Origin: an uncultured Clostridia bacterium
GTDB taxonomy: Bacteria > Bacillota > Clostridia > Christensenellales > Borkfalkiaceae
Assembly (NCBI GenBank): GCA_934254755.1
Contig: CAKQMM010000090.1
Coordinates: forward strand, 1 to 5,674
Length of the DNA stretch: 5,674 nt
Direction of reading: 5' to 3'
Shown: piece after piece, positions 1 to 5,674 of the stretch
How positions within the stretch are numbered: the stretch's first letter is position 1
How the letters are laid out: each line of letters begins with the position of its first letter
Translations under genes and position numbers: made by a program
Notes under the pieces: generated by a model
Database searches by the model: none
What the model was told of the DNA's origin: nothing
What the model saw: only the letters and a program-made list of their open reading frames with translations

Positions 1-729
1 ACAGGTTTTAAGGCGGGCAGCGGCTTATATACCGACATGAACGCCATCCGCCGCGACGACGATATGGATAACTTCCACTCTATCTACGTTGATCAGTGGG
101 ACTGGGAAAAGGTCATCACCCGCAACACAAGGACGGTTGACTATTTAAAAGACACGGTTATTTCGATAGTCGACGCGATTGCCGATGTAAACGAAATGGC
201 AAAAGCCCGTTTTAAAGACTTAACCCTTAACGTGAACAGAAACGTTAAATTTATAACCACGCTCGAAGCGGAAGAACTCTACCCCGACTTAACCCCCAAA
301 CAGCGCGAAACGGAACTCACTAAAAAGTACGGCACGGTATTTTTGATGCAGATAGGCGGCCCGCTTAAAAACGGTAAGCCGCACGACGGCAGAGCGCCCG
401 ATTACGACGACTGGGCTTTGAACGGCGACGTTTTGTTCTACGACGAAGTGTTAGATTCGTCTATCGAAATATCCAGTATGGGTATAAGGGTGGACGAAAA
501 GTCGCTTATGGCGCAACTTACCGCCGCAAACAAGCTTGAAAGACTTAACTACGAATATCACAAAAATATTTTGAACGGCACGCTTCCGCTTACGATAGGC
601 GGCGGCATAGGTCAGTCAAGGCTTTGCATGTATATTCTTCAAAAAGCGCACATCGGCGAAGTACAGGTTTCCCTTTGGCCCGACGGCGTTGAAGAAGAAG
701 CCGAAAAGCACGGAATCGTTATTTTGTAA
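1..729 (+). CDS. asnA: Aspartate-ammonia ligase (asparagine synthetase A), C-terminal part
   Basis: AsnA makes asparagine from aspartate, ammonia and ATP in the cytoplasm, passing through an aspartyl-AMP intermediate; it is related to class II aminoacyl-tRNA synthetases. The reading frame is open from base 1 and gives 242 residues; the first in-frame ATG at 37 is an internal methionine. The E. coli enzyme has about 330 residues, so roughly 90 N-terminal residues lie outside the window. Two family signatures are visible: GLYTDMNAIRRDDD followed by VDQWDWE (fragment residues 8-36, the substrate and ATP-binding part of the fold), and TIGGGIGQSRLCM (198-210), the class II motif 3 loop with its ATP-binding arginine. 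The GEVQVSLWP segment near the end is also typical. No frameshift or missing key residue is seen. No convincing terminator follows in the 170-base gap. Family assignment is very secure. Confidence 0.97.
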   Translation, partial: TGFKAGSGLYTDMNAIRRDDDMDNFHSIYVDQWDWEKVITRNTRTVDYLKDTVISIVDAIADVNEMAKARFKDLTLNVNRNVKFITTLEAEELYPDLTPKQRETELTKKYGTVFLMQIGGPLKNGKPHDGRAPDYDDWALNGDVLFYDEVLDSSIEISSMGIRVDEKSLMAQLTAANKLERLNYEYHKNILNGTLPLTIGGGIGQSRLCMYILQKAHIGEVQVSLWPDGVEEEAEKHGIVIL

Positions 730-837
730 TAACCCCGTTCGCTTTTTATTTAGCGGTTAGAAACAATCTTCGTTCGCTTTCGTATGCCCGCAAACGTGAA
801 TTTCAAACGAATACTTGCTTCTATTTCCGAAAAAATA

Positions 838-866
838 TTGACAAACCTTATACTTCTTGCTATTTT
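838..866 (+). promoter_or_regulatory. Sigma-A-type promoter of the lipoprotein gene
   Basis: A perfect -35 hexamer TTGACA (838-843) is followed by a 17-base spacer and a TATTTT -10 hexamer (861-866). Transcription should start near 873, about 27 bases before the ATG at 900. It shows that the lipoprotein gene can be transcribed independently of asnA. Confidence 0.75.
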
Positions 867-883
867 GTATATAACTTAAAAAT

Positions 884-890
884 AAAGGAG
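884..890 (+). promoter_or_regulatory. Ribosome binding site for the lipoprotein gene
   Basis: AAAGGAG lies 9 bases before the ATG at 900. It fixes that start, which is also where the signal peptide begins. Confidence 0.85.
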
Positions 891-899
891 CAAACGTTT

Positions 900-1409
900 A
901 TGAAAAGTAAATTTTTTAAGTTTTTAACCTTAACACTTTGCGTGATTTTTTCGGCGTTGTTTGTAACCGCCTGCTCGTCCGACTACGAAGTAATGCTTGC
1001 TATCGGCGACGGCTCGGTCGAAAACGACGGAGTGATTTGCAACTATAAGTTAGCCGATAAGTTTACCGACGGCTACGAATTAAAAGGCAATTTCACTTTT
1101 GAAAAAGACGCCGACCTTGACGACGAATTTATTTTATCCATAACCTTCGGCGAAGTCTTTGCGACAAGTTACACCGAAACCACCCTTTACACGTTTAAAG
1201 GCGCAGACCTTAAAAACGCCGACGGCGGCAAACTTAACTTTACCGTCAAATTCGACAACTTAGCGAATATCTTCGCCGAAACGAGCGAGCCGAAAACTTT
1301 CAACGTAAACTTCCACCGTTCAGGGAAAAAGCCAACCGATATTCTTTACTGGAACACTTCTTCTTACGAATACGTTTTCGACGGCAAAACGGTAAAAATA
1401 ACCAAATAA
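900..1409 (+). CDS. Small predicted lipoprotein of unknown function
   Basis: The 169-residue product begins with a classic lipoprotein signal: lysines at positions 2, 4 and 7, a hydrophobic stretch at about 8-23, then the lipobox V-T-A-C with the modified cysteine at residue 25. It should be exported, lipidated and anchored on the outer face of the cytoplasmic membrane, leaving a mature part of about 145 residues. That part is rich in Asp, Asn, Thr, Phe and Tyr, with alternating polar and hydrophobic residues (for example LNFTVKFDNL and FNVNFHRSG), which suggests a beta-sandwich. I see no enzyme motif and recognise no family. The start is supported by AAAGGAG 9 bases upstream and by a good promoter at 838-866. 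It is probably a single-gene transcript, since a hairpin terminator begins 13 bases after the stop. It could be a solute-binding or cell-envelope protein, but nothing in the sequence decides this. Confidence 0.88.
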   Translation: MKSKFFKFLTLTLCVIFSALFVTACSSDYEVMLAIGDGSVENDGVICNYKLADKFTDGYELKGNFTFEKDADLDDEFILSITFGEVFATSYTETTLYTFKGADLKNADGGKLNFTVKFDNLANIFAETSEPKTFNVNFHRSGKKPTDILYWNTSSYEYVFDGKTVKITK

Positions 1410-1422
1410 GTCAAGCTAAAAC

Positions 1423-1446
1423 AAAAACCGCCGAAAGGCGGTTTTT
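1423..1446. terminator. Bidirectional intrinsic terminator between convergent genes
   Basis: The sequence is a perfect inverted repeat: five A, CCGCC (1428-1432), a GAAA loop (1433-1436), GGCGG (1437-1441), and five T (1442-1446). Because each arm carries its own A or T run, it can terminate the lipoprotein gene on the plus strand and the three-gene operon arriving on the minus strand (stop at 1478). Confidence 0.9.
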
Positions 1447-1477
1447 AAGTTTATCGAATTTTGTTTATGCGACGGGT

Positions 1478-1768
1478 TTAATTTTCGTCGCCGTTTTTAT
1501 CTTCCGATTTTTCTTTGTTTACGACTTCGACTTTATAAACCTTTTCTTTCCCGTCGTTTACGGGGAGTGCCTGCAATAAAAGGCTTACGAACGAGCACCA
1601 TAAAAACGCCGCGACGAGATCGCACAAAACCATAGGCATAAAAAGTGTCCCTGCCGCGCTTCTGTTCGCCGCGGTAAAAACGAGCGCCGTTAATATCAGC
1701 GCAACAACCGACACCATCGCCGCAAGTATAAACATATTTTTTGCCTTATTCAATCTTTCTTTGTCCAT
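1478..1768 (-). CDS. Small two-helix membrane protein, paralog of the gene before it
   Basis: This 96-residue protein is predicted to be an integral membrane hairpin. A charged N-terminus (MDKERLNKAK) precedes a first membrane helix at about residues 12-33. A short loop (AANRSAAG) follows, then a second helix at about 42-66, and then a long charged tail rich in Lys, Glu and Asp (71-96). The positive-inside rule places both ends in the cytoplasm. The block LFMPMVLCDLVAAFLW through LPV (42-70) matches the 93-residue neighbour at 14 of 29 positions, so the two arose by duplication. This one has a shorter outer loop and a longer tail. The aspartate at residue 50 lies inside the second helix. AAAAGGAG (plus-strand positions 1776-1783) sits 7 bases before the ATG and within the end of the upstream gene, so the start is firm and translation is probably coupled. 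It is the last gene of the operon. I recognise no named family. Confidence 0.87.
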   Translation of the reverse strand: MDKERLNKAKNMFILAAMVSVVALILTALVFTAANRSAAGTLFMPMVLCDLVAAFLWCSFVSLLLQALPVNDGKEKVYKVEVVNKEKSEDKNGDEN

Positions 1769-1770
1769 AA

Positions 1771-2052
1771 TTACTCTCCTTTTGCGTCTTTTTCTTGTTT
1801 TACGGGTATTGCCTTTAAAAAGTTAAAGACGCACGCAAACCACAAAAATGCAGATAAGATATCGAATATCAGCATAGGTATAAATAAATCTCTTATTTCT
1901 CCATTCCTGAAGACTTCGCGGAGCACGTACCCAAACTCGCCCTTCGTTATCGTGTTATAATAAACGATTACGTTAAGCGCAAGGGCAACCGTCGTAACTA
2001 TCGCCGCCACGCCGAATACGGCAAGGGCGATTTTCATTTTCTCTTTATTCAT
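1771..2052 (-). CDS. Small two-helix membrane protein, first of a paralogous pair
   Basis: This 93-residue protein has a lysine-rich N-terminus (MNKEKMK), a membrane helix at about residues 8-31, an outer loop of about 24 residues that contains GYVLREVFRNGEIRD and may form a short amphipathic helix, a second membrane helix at about 57-79, and a short Lys/Glu tail. Both ends are predicted to be cytoplasmic. The second helix, LFIPMLIFDILSAFLW (56-71), closely matches the downstream paralog and includes the same buried aspartate (Asp64 here). The ATG overlaps the TGA of the HTH gene by 4 bases (ATGA, 2049-2052). AAGGAG (plus positions 2061-2066) lies 8 bases upstream, inside the HTH gene, so the start is well supported and translation is coupled. 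The function is unknown. Partnership with the 96-residue paralog, for example as a heteromer, is an inference from the tandem layout. Confidence 0.87.
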   Translation of the reverse strand: MNKEKMKIALAVFGVAAIVTTVALALNVIVYYNTITKGEFGYVLREVFRNGEIRDLFIPMLIFDILSAFLWFACVFNFLKAIPVKQEKDAKGE

Positions 2053-3281
2053 AAGTTAAGCTCCTTATCAATTTTAATTGACAAGTCGCGCCACATTTTA
2101 GCCGACTGTTCGGCGGCGTCTCTTGCCTTTTTAATTTCCCGTTTGCGGGATTCGAGTTTTTGTTTGTAGTTATAAATCAAAACTTTGCGAAGCTCGTCTT
2201 CCGCAACGGTAAACGTTAAGTCCACGCGCAGATAATCGGAGTCCGACGGGGAAAAATCGTCTCCTATCGAAAACTTAACGAAGCGCGTACCGTAAATTAC
2301 AATCCCTTTATCCTGCAGTTCGTCAAAATACTTGTTGCCGATTATGGCAATTTGCCTGTTCACCCCCGCTAAAAATCTTTCGCTTGCGCGGACGGTTAAA
2401 TTCGTTTTGTATTTTTCAAGCAAATCGGTTCTTTCGGTTATGCAATAAGGCACTTCGTTCCAGGCTTCCGTTTCGCTGTCGTCAAGCGAGCTGTAAAACT
2501 CGTCGTTTTCATCCACGCCCTGCACTTTATCGTAATAAAAAGGCGACAGCGGAAATTCGTTTTCAAAATAGCCTATATCTATTATTTTCGGAAGTTCCGC
2601 CACGTATTTTTCAAGGCTTGCGTCGCGGTTTTTCGTAACCCATTCGGATATCCGCTCGGCGCGGTACTTTTTCGCGTGACGTTTGGTTTCCCTTTCAACC
2701 ACTTCTTTATAGTTGAGCGGACTGTCGGTCGCAATGACCAGATCGTCGTCCGACGCGGTGACTTTAAAATAAAAGTACGCTTTTAAAAGCAACGCCGCTT
2801 CGCGGAGATTATCCGCGTCTTCGTCCGTACCCGTAAAATTGCACGCTTTTTTAAATTCCGGAAGCTTAAGCATCTCCGCCAACTGAATTTTTCGGTTGTC
2901 AAAAACGGGCAGTTCGCTTTCTTTATACGCTTCGAGCGCGAGCGTTAATATCTTTTTGGACTCTTCGCTAAGGTCTGCGTACCACTTAGGCAAAATTCCG
3001 CAATCGATCGCTTTATCTTTAAGCAATTCGTCAACCGAAACGCCCGTTATTTCGGATAAAATAATAAGCGTTCCCGCTTCGGGCAGACTTTCGCCGCTTA
3101 GCCATTTGCGCACCGCCCTTTCAGAAACGCCGCCGTCTTCTACGCGGAGGCTTATTTTATCGATAAGGCATTTTATCGCCTGTGCGTCGCTTTTAATCGC
3201 TTCGCCGCCCTGCTTTACGCTGTCGCTTCGTATCTTATCGAGATACGCCCTTATATTTTCGCTAAAATACTTATTGTTCAT
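2049..3281 (-). CDS. XRE-like helix-turn-helix protein with C-terminal coiled coil
   Basis: This 410-residue protein starts with a DNA-binding domain at about residues 35-89. The segment VSERAVRKWLSGESLP (52-67), followed by TLIILSEITGVSVDELL (71-87), is the usual recognition helix and last helices of Cro/C1-type (XRE) domains. The turn before the recognition helix looks enlarged by residues around LRVEDGG (45-51). The central 90-360 region is acidic and soluble, has no membrane segment, and I do not recognise it. The last 44 residues (KQKLESRKREIKKARDAAEQ and onward) are charged and helical and are probably a coiled coil. I chose the ATG at 3281 and not the in-frame ATG at 3332 because AAAGGAA lies 7 bases before 3281 and because 3332 falls inside the promoter's -35 box. 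It is the first gene of an operon with the two membrane proteins. A DNA-binding regulator is likely; its target and signal are unknown. Confidence 0.88.
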   Translation of the reverse strand: MNNKYFSENIRAYLDKIRSDSVKQGGEAIKSDAQAIKCLIDKISLRVEDGGVSERAVRKWLSGESLPEAGTLIILSEITGVSVDELLKDKAIDCGILPKWYADLSEESKKILTLALEAYKESELPVFDNRKIQLAEMLKLPEFKKACNFTGTDEDADNLREAALLLKAYFYFKVTASDDDLVIATDSPLNYKEVVERETKRHAKKYRAERISEWVTKNRDASLEKYVAELPKIIDIGYFENEFPLSPFYYDKVQGVDENDEFYSSLDDSETEAWNEVPYCITERTDLLEKYKTNLTVRASERFLAGVNRQIAIIGNKYFDELQDKGIVIYGTRFVKFSIGDDFSPSDSDYLRVDLTFTVAEDELRKVLIYNYKQKLESRKREIKKARDAAEQSAKMWRDLSIKIDKELNL

Positions 3282-3287
3282 CGCCGG

Positions 3288-3294
3288 TTCCTTT
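3288..3294 (-). promoter_or_regulatory. Ribosome binding site that sets the HTH gene start
   Basis: On the minus strand this reads AAAGGAA, with 7 bases to the ATG at 3281. No comparable site precedes the in-frame ATG at 3332, so the shorter protein is preferred. Confidence 0.8.
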
Positions 3295-3303
3295 ATATAT
3301 ACA

Positions 3304-3332
3304 ATAATAACACGCGAAACCGCCTTTTTCAA
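3304..3332 (-). promoter_or_regulatory. Sigma-A-type promoter of the HTH/membrane operon
   Basis: Read on the minus strand, TTGAAA (3332-3327) and TATTAT (3309-3304) each match the consensus at five of six bases and are separated by exactly 17 bases. Transcription should start near 3297, just before the ribosome site. A run of eight A on this strand (3354-3347) lies upstream of the -35 box and could act as an UP-type element. Confidence 0.75.
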
Positions 3333-3368
3333 CGACTGTCGGTTCGTTTTTTTTGCAAATTACGGAAT

Positions 3369-3387
3369 TAAAAGTTCTTAACTTTTA
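3369..3387. promoter_or_regulatory. Perfect 19-bp palindrome, candidate operator
   Basis: TAAAAGTT, a 3-base centre CTT, and AACTTTTA form a perfect 8-bp dyad. Beyond one mismatched pair the symmetry continues for two more base pairs on each side. It lies between the two divergent promoters, centred about 81 bases before the predicted start of the HTH operon and about 58 before that of the AraC gene. A dimeric protein such as the neighbouring XRE-like regulator could bind it. AraC proteins more often use direct repeats. AT-rich DNA yields such palindromes by chance more often than GC-rich DNA does. Confidence 0.45.
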
Positions 3388-3400
3388 TTTTCGACGACGC

Positions 3401-3429
3401 TTGTAAAAATTCGTTTGTCAAGGTATAAT
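3401..3429 (+). promoter_or_regulatory. Promoter of the AraC-family gene
   Basis: A perfect TATAAT -10 hexamer (3424-3429) is preceded, 17 bases away, by TTGTAA (3401-3406), which matches the -35 consensus at four of six bases. The predicted start of transcription, around 3435-3437, falls on the first ATG of the gene (3436). The weak -35 is what would be expected of a promoter that needs an activator. Confidence 0.65.
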
Positions 3430-3435
3430 TAGCGT

Positions 3436-4314
3436 ATGGAAAAAAAATCTTCGGTAAGGCTTCTTATGATCCCCGAAAAAAACGGGGTAACGCCCGACGT
3501 AAACGTATTTATCAACAACGAAAGCGAACTTTACCCTTACGAACATAATCACGACTTTTACGAAGTTATGTTTATTCGCAGCGGAAGCCTGATACACTCG
3601 GTAAACGGACAAGATACGGTTATGGAAACCGGCGACGTTTGTTTTTTGCGCCCCGAAACGGCGCATACCGTAAAACGAAACGGCTCTTTTTCGGTGCTTT
3701 TAATGAATTTTAACATATCCGAACCGTTTTTTGATAGTTCCTGCCGCCTTTACGGGTTTGATCCGCGTAAAGACATTATTCCCGCGCCGTCGATAGGGTT
3801 TTCGGTAAGCAAACGCGATTCTTACGAATACAACGCTCTGTTCACAGCCGCAAGCGCGGGCACGAACGACGCGGAAACGCAAAACTCGGCCGTTAAACTT
3901 TTGGCGAGTAAAATCATCATTAAAGCATGTGAACGAAAGCTTTCGCCGAGTTTTTCCCGCGAAGTTAAAAACGTATTGGTCGCCGACGCTTTAAAAGAAC
4001 TGAAAGATCCGACGAATTTTGAATTGAGCGTGAAAGAAATTTTTAAAAAAATGCCGTGCACTCACGAACACTTAACCCGTCTTTTCAAAAAAGAAAACCT
4101 TCCGCCCCCGAACAAAGTGTTTTTAAAAAACAAACTCGACTACTCGTGCGCGCTGTTAAAAAGCTCCGTTTTTACGGTTACGAAAATCGCGGAACTCAGC
4201 GGAATTTATTCTACCGGTTATTTTAATAAATCGTTTTTACGAGAATACGGCGTTACCCCGACCGAATTCAGGGCTTCAAACGCCGTATACGGTAAATTTA
4301 TAAATAAAGAATAA
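3436..4314 (+). CDS. AraC-family transcriptional regulator with cupin sensor domain
   Basis: This 292-residue protein has the usual two-domain layout. The N-terminal cupin (about residues 25-110) carries YEHNHDFYEVMFIRSG with His37, His39 and Glu43, and later GDVCFLRPETAHTV with His77; such domains commonly bind a sugar or other small ligand. The C-terminal double helix-turn-helix (about 195-280) ends with KIAELSGIYSTGYFNKSF and YGVTPTEFR, the family signature, though the usual Gly-Phe before the second recognition helix is Gly-Ile and the first helix unit is divergent. It probably regulates carbohydrate genes, which fits the neighbouring mannosidase, although that gene is convergent and its promoter is not in view. 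The start is uncertain: the ATG at 3436 has only AAGG 12 bases upstream and lies 6 bases after the -10 box. Met11 at 3466 has AAGG 6 bases upstream. A shared terminator follows at 4367. Confidence 0.93.
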   Translation: MEKKSSVRLLMIPEKNGVTPDVNVFINNESELYPYEHNHDFYEVMFIRSGSLIHSVNGQDTVMETGDVCFLRPETAHTVKRNGSFSVLLMNFNISEPFFDSSCRLYGFDPRKDIIPAPSIGFSVSKRDSYEYNALFTAASAGTNDAETQNSAVKLLASKIIIKACERKLSPSFSREVKNVLVADALKELKDPTNFELSVKEIFKKMPCTHEHLTRLFKKENLPPPNKVFLKNKLDYSCALLKSSVFTVTKIAELSGIYSTGYFNKSFLREYGVTPTEFRASNAVYGKFINKE

Positions 4315-4366
4315 GCCGCATCTTTTTAAATAACGACTATCCGTAACCAAATAAATAACCTCAACT

Positions 4367-4392
4367 AAAAAACGCGCCGAAGCGCGTTTTTT
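4367..4392. terminator. Bidirectional intrinsic terminator between AraC and GH2 genes
   Basis: The sequence is a perfect inverted repeat: six A (4367-4372), CGCGC (4373-4377), a CGAA loop (4378-4381), GCGCG (4382-4386), and six T (4387-4392). It serves the plus-strand AraC gene and the minus-strand glycosidase. The TAA stop of the glycosidase (4393-4391) overlaps the outer end of the repeat, so that gene has almost no 3' untranslated region. Confidence 0.9.
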
Positions 4393-5674
4393 ATCTTATA
4401 TCGTAAACAGACTTTACCGACAAATTTTCGGGGTTTCCTTTCAGTATTTTAACGGTAACGGTGCCACGCTCCATATCGAAACAGTTGTCGCTTAAAACGA
4501 TATCTTCGTCTTCGCTCGAAACGGTAACGTACTGAGCGTAGGACGACGCGGTTATGCAGATTTCGTCGCCTTTTCTTTCCGCTTTAAGGTTCGGGTTTTC
4601 AAAATCGAAACACTTAGGCTTTGTAAAAATAACGCTGCCTTTAGATACGACTTCTTTATCTGTCGAAAATTCGAAAAAGAAATAGTTTTCATCCACGTTC
4701 GTTTTATGAAAATCCAACTCGTCAAGACTTTTTACCGACAGCGGCGGAACGGTTAAATCGCTTTCGCCGCTCAATAACACGTCTCCGTTTTTACGGCATA
4801 ACCGCCACTTTACGGTGCCGCTTACTTCTTTTAACGTATCGTTCGCAACAAACAGTTTCGCTTTCGTTTCGTAACCGTAAATGCGCTCGTCGGTAACGTC
4901 GCGGCGGGTTGAAAACTCGCCTGTTTCCAAGCACGATATCATTACGGGCGCGTAAAACCTTTTAGCGACGTAATGAAGGGCTTTAAGTCTGCCGCCGCTA
5001 TCGATACTCGACCAGCTTGCCACCGGCCAAATATCGTTAAGCTGCCAGTAAAGCGCGCCCATACACCTGCCGCGGTTTCTGCGCAAATGCTCGACGGCGT
5101 AGCGCATAGCTTCGGCTTGCAGCAGCTGAGACGCAAAAATCAACGACTCGAAACTCGTCGGATATAAATAGGTTTGCGATAAGTAGTTTAAAATTTTACC
5201 GTTTGCGGCGGGGTTGCGCTGATGCCGCTCCATTATACGGCTGAAAACGTTCCTGTCTTTTTCGACGGTAAACTCTTTTATCGTTTTTAAGGACGGAAAG
5301 GACTGAAATCCGAATTCGCTTAAATATCTGAAATAATGATTTCTGTATTCCGAAAACGGCAAATTTCCGTGCCAAACCTGCCAGTAATGGCTATCGCCGT
5401 AATTCTCGTTCGTCGTTTCCTCAAAATTCCCGAATCCCGACGGCGACGACGGAACGTAAGGTATTTCGGGGCAAATTTCTTTTACAAGTTCGGGAATGTT
5501 TTTTTCGAAAAGCTCTAAATATCCTTTTCGCTCCCACCCGTTATCAAGCACGAATTCTTCTATTTCGTTATTGCCCGATATTACGGCTATACAGGCGTGG
5601 TGCCGTATCCGCTTTAAGTTATCGTCAAGTTCCGCCAAAACGTTTTTCGTAAATTCGTCGCCGTAGTCGTAGCT
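4391..5674 (-). CDS. Glycoside hydrolase family 2, beta-mannosidase-like, C-terminal half
   Basis: The frame is open to the right edge of the window, giving 427 residues of a family whose members usually have about 800-850. The codon at 5638 is an internal TTG. Residues 1-220 are the end of the catalytic barrel. SGNNE (fragment residues 33-37) carries the acid/base glutamate Glu37, SEFGFQSFP (119-127) carries the nucleophile Glu120, and [20 protein letters not shown] (206-225) is the strongly conserved beta-mannosidase segment. Together they point to beta-mannosidase and not beta-galactosidase or beta-glucuronidase within GH2. The rest (about 232-427) looks like Ig-like beta domains that close the enzyme. 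It should release mannose from beta-mannosides or from the mannose cores of glycans. Whether it is secreted cannot be seen because the N-terminus is missing. Both catalytic glutamates are intact, so it is probably active. Confidence 0.93.
   Translation of the reverse strand, partial: SYDYGDEFTKNVLAELDDNLKRIRHHACIAVISGNNEIEEFVLDNGWERKGYLELFEKNIPELVKEICPEIPYVPSSPSGFGNFEETTNENYGDSHYWQVWHGNLPFSEYRNHYFRYLSEFGFQSFPSLKTIKEFTVEKDRNVFSRIMERHQRNPAANGKILNYLSQTYLYPTSFESLIFASQLLQAEAMRYAVEHLRRNRGRCMGALYWQLNDIWPVASWSSIDSGGRLKALHYVAKRFYAPVMISCLETGEFSTRRDVTDERIYGYETKAKLFVANDTLKEVSGTVKWRLCRKNGDVLLSGESDLTVPPLSVKSLDELDFHKTNVDENYFFFEFSTDKEVVSKGSVIFTKPKCFDFENPNLKAERKGDEICITASSYAQYVTVSSEDEDIVLSDNCFDMERGTVTVKILKGNPENLSVKSVYDIR

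Noticed and set aside
730..760. Possible hairpin terminator after asnA, pairing TAAC/CGCT with AGCGGTTA.
   Set aside because: The arms need a 6-base bulge, the stem is only two 4-bp pieces, and no T run follows.
736..780. 10-bp direct repeat CGTTCGCTTT at 736-745 and 771-780.
   Set aside because: It is short, its composition is common in this sequence (TTCG-rich), and it has no link to a promoter or gene end.
1478..2052. Reading the twin membrane proteins as a toxin or holin pair.
   Set aside because: Size and two helices are compatible, but there is no lysis gene, phage context or toxin-antitoxin signature, so the label would be a guess.
3282..3332. N-terminal extension of the HTH protein from the ATG at 3332 (17 extra residues).
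   Set aside because: It has no ribosome site, the ATG lies in the -35 box of a good promoter, and the ATG at 3281 has a well-placed AAAGGAA.
2384..3381. Plus-strand open frames of 84 and 161 codons opposite the HTH gene.
   Set aside because: They are antisense to a well-supported gene, have low-complexity Ser/Leu/Arg-rich translations, and show no ribosome site.
3440..3447. Run of eight A just after the first AraC start codon, a possible slippage or phase-variation site.
   Set aside because: It encodes ordinary Glu-Lys-Lys codons, the frame is intact, and runs of this length are frequent in A-rich starts. A single sequence cannot show variation.
3418..4061. Minus-strand open frames within the AraC gene (60-82 codons).
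   Set aside because: They are fully covered by a gene with clear family motifs and have no family-like sequence of their own.
4942..5518. Short open frames on both strands inside the GH2 gene.
   Set aside because: The GH2 frame carries all the conserved catalytic motifs; the others are shadow frames.

Overview
The window reads as a stretch of chromosome from a Gram-positive, Firmicutes-type bacterium, probably an anaerobic, gut-associated member of the Clostridia. This placement is inferred from style only: strong AGGAG-type ribosome sites, sigma-A-like promoters with 17-bp spacers, a lipoprotein signal, a compact gene layout, and the AsnA plus GH2/AraC gene content. No rRNA or marker gene fixes the lineage. 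I see no insertion sequence, phage gene, tRNA, CRISPR array or other mobile element.

Layout, left to right. (1) Positions 1-729 hold the C-terminal three quarters of asparagine synthetase A (asnA), cut by the window edge. (2) Positions 900-1409 hold a small predicted lipoprotein of unknown function with its own promoter. It ends at a bidirectional hairpin terminator (1423-1446) shared with the operon that converges on it. (3) Positions 1478-3281 on the minus strand are a compact three-gene operon: a 410-residue protein with an N-terminal XRE-like helix-turn-helix and a C-terminal coiled coil, followed by two small two-helix membrane proteins (93 and 96 residues) that are clearly paralogous. 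The genes are joined by a 4-base ATGA overlap and a 2-base gap, so they are almost certainly made together. I do not recognise this as a named system, and it is the most interesting part of the window. (4) Positions 3282-3435 are a divergent control region with a promoter facing each way and a perfect 19-bp palindrome between them. (5) Positions 3436-4314 encode an AraC-family regulator with a cupin sensor domain. Its -10 box lies only 6 bases before the first ATG, so the mRNA may be leaderless or the true start may be Met11. (6) Positions 4391-5674 on the minus strand hold the C-terminal half of a GH2 beta-mannosidase-like glycosidase, cut by the right edge. It converges on the AraC gene, and the two share a bidirectional terminator at 4367-4392.

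How the genes may work together: the AraC/GH2 pair looks like ordinary sugar-use machinery, a glycan-responsive regulator beside a mannosidase, although the two are convergent and not co-transcribed. The HTH/twin-membrane operon could be an autoregulated membrane module in which the DNA-binding protein senses, or is controlled by, the two membrane hairpins. That is inference from gene order only.
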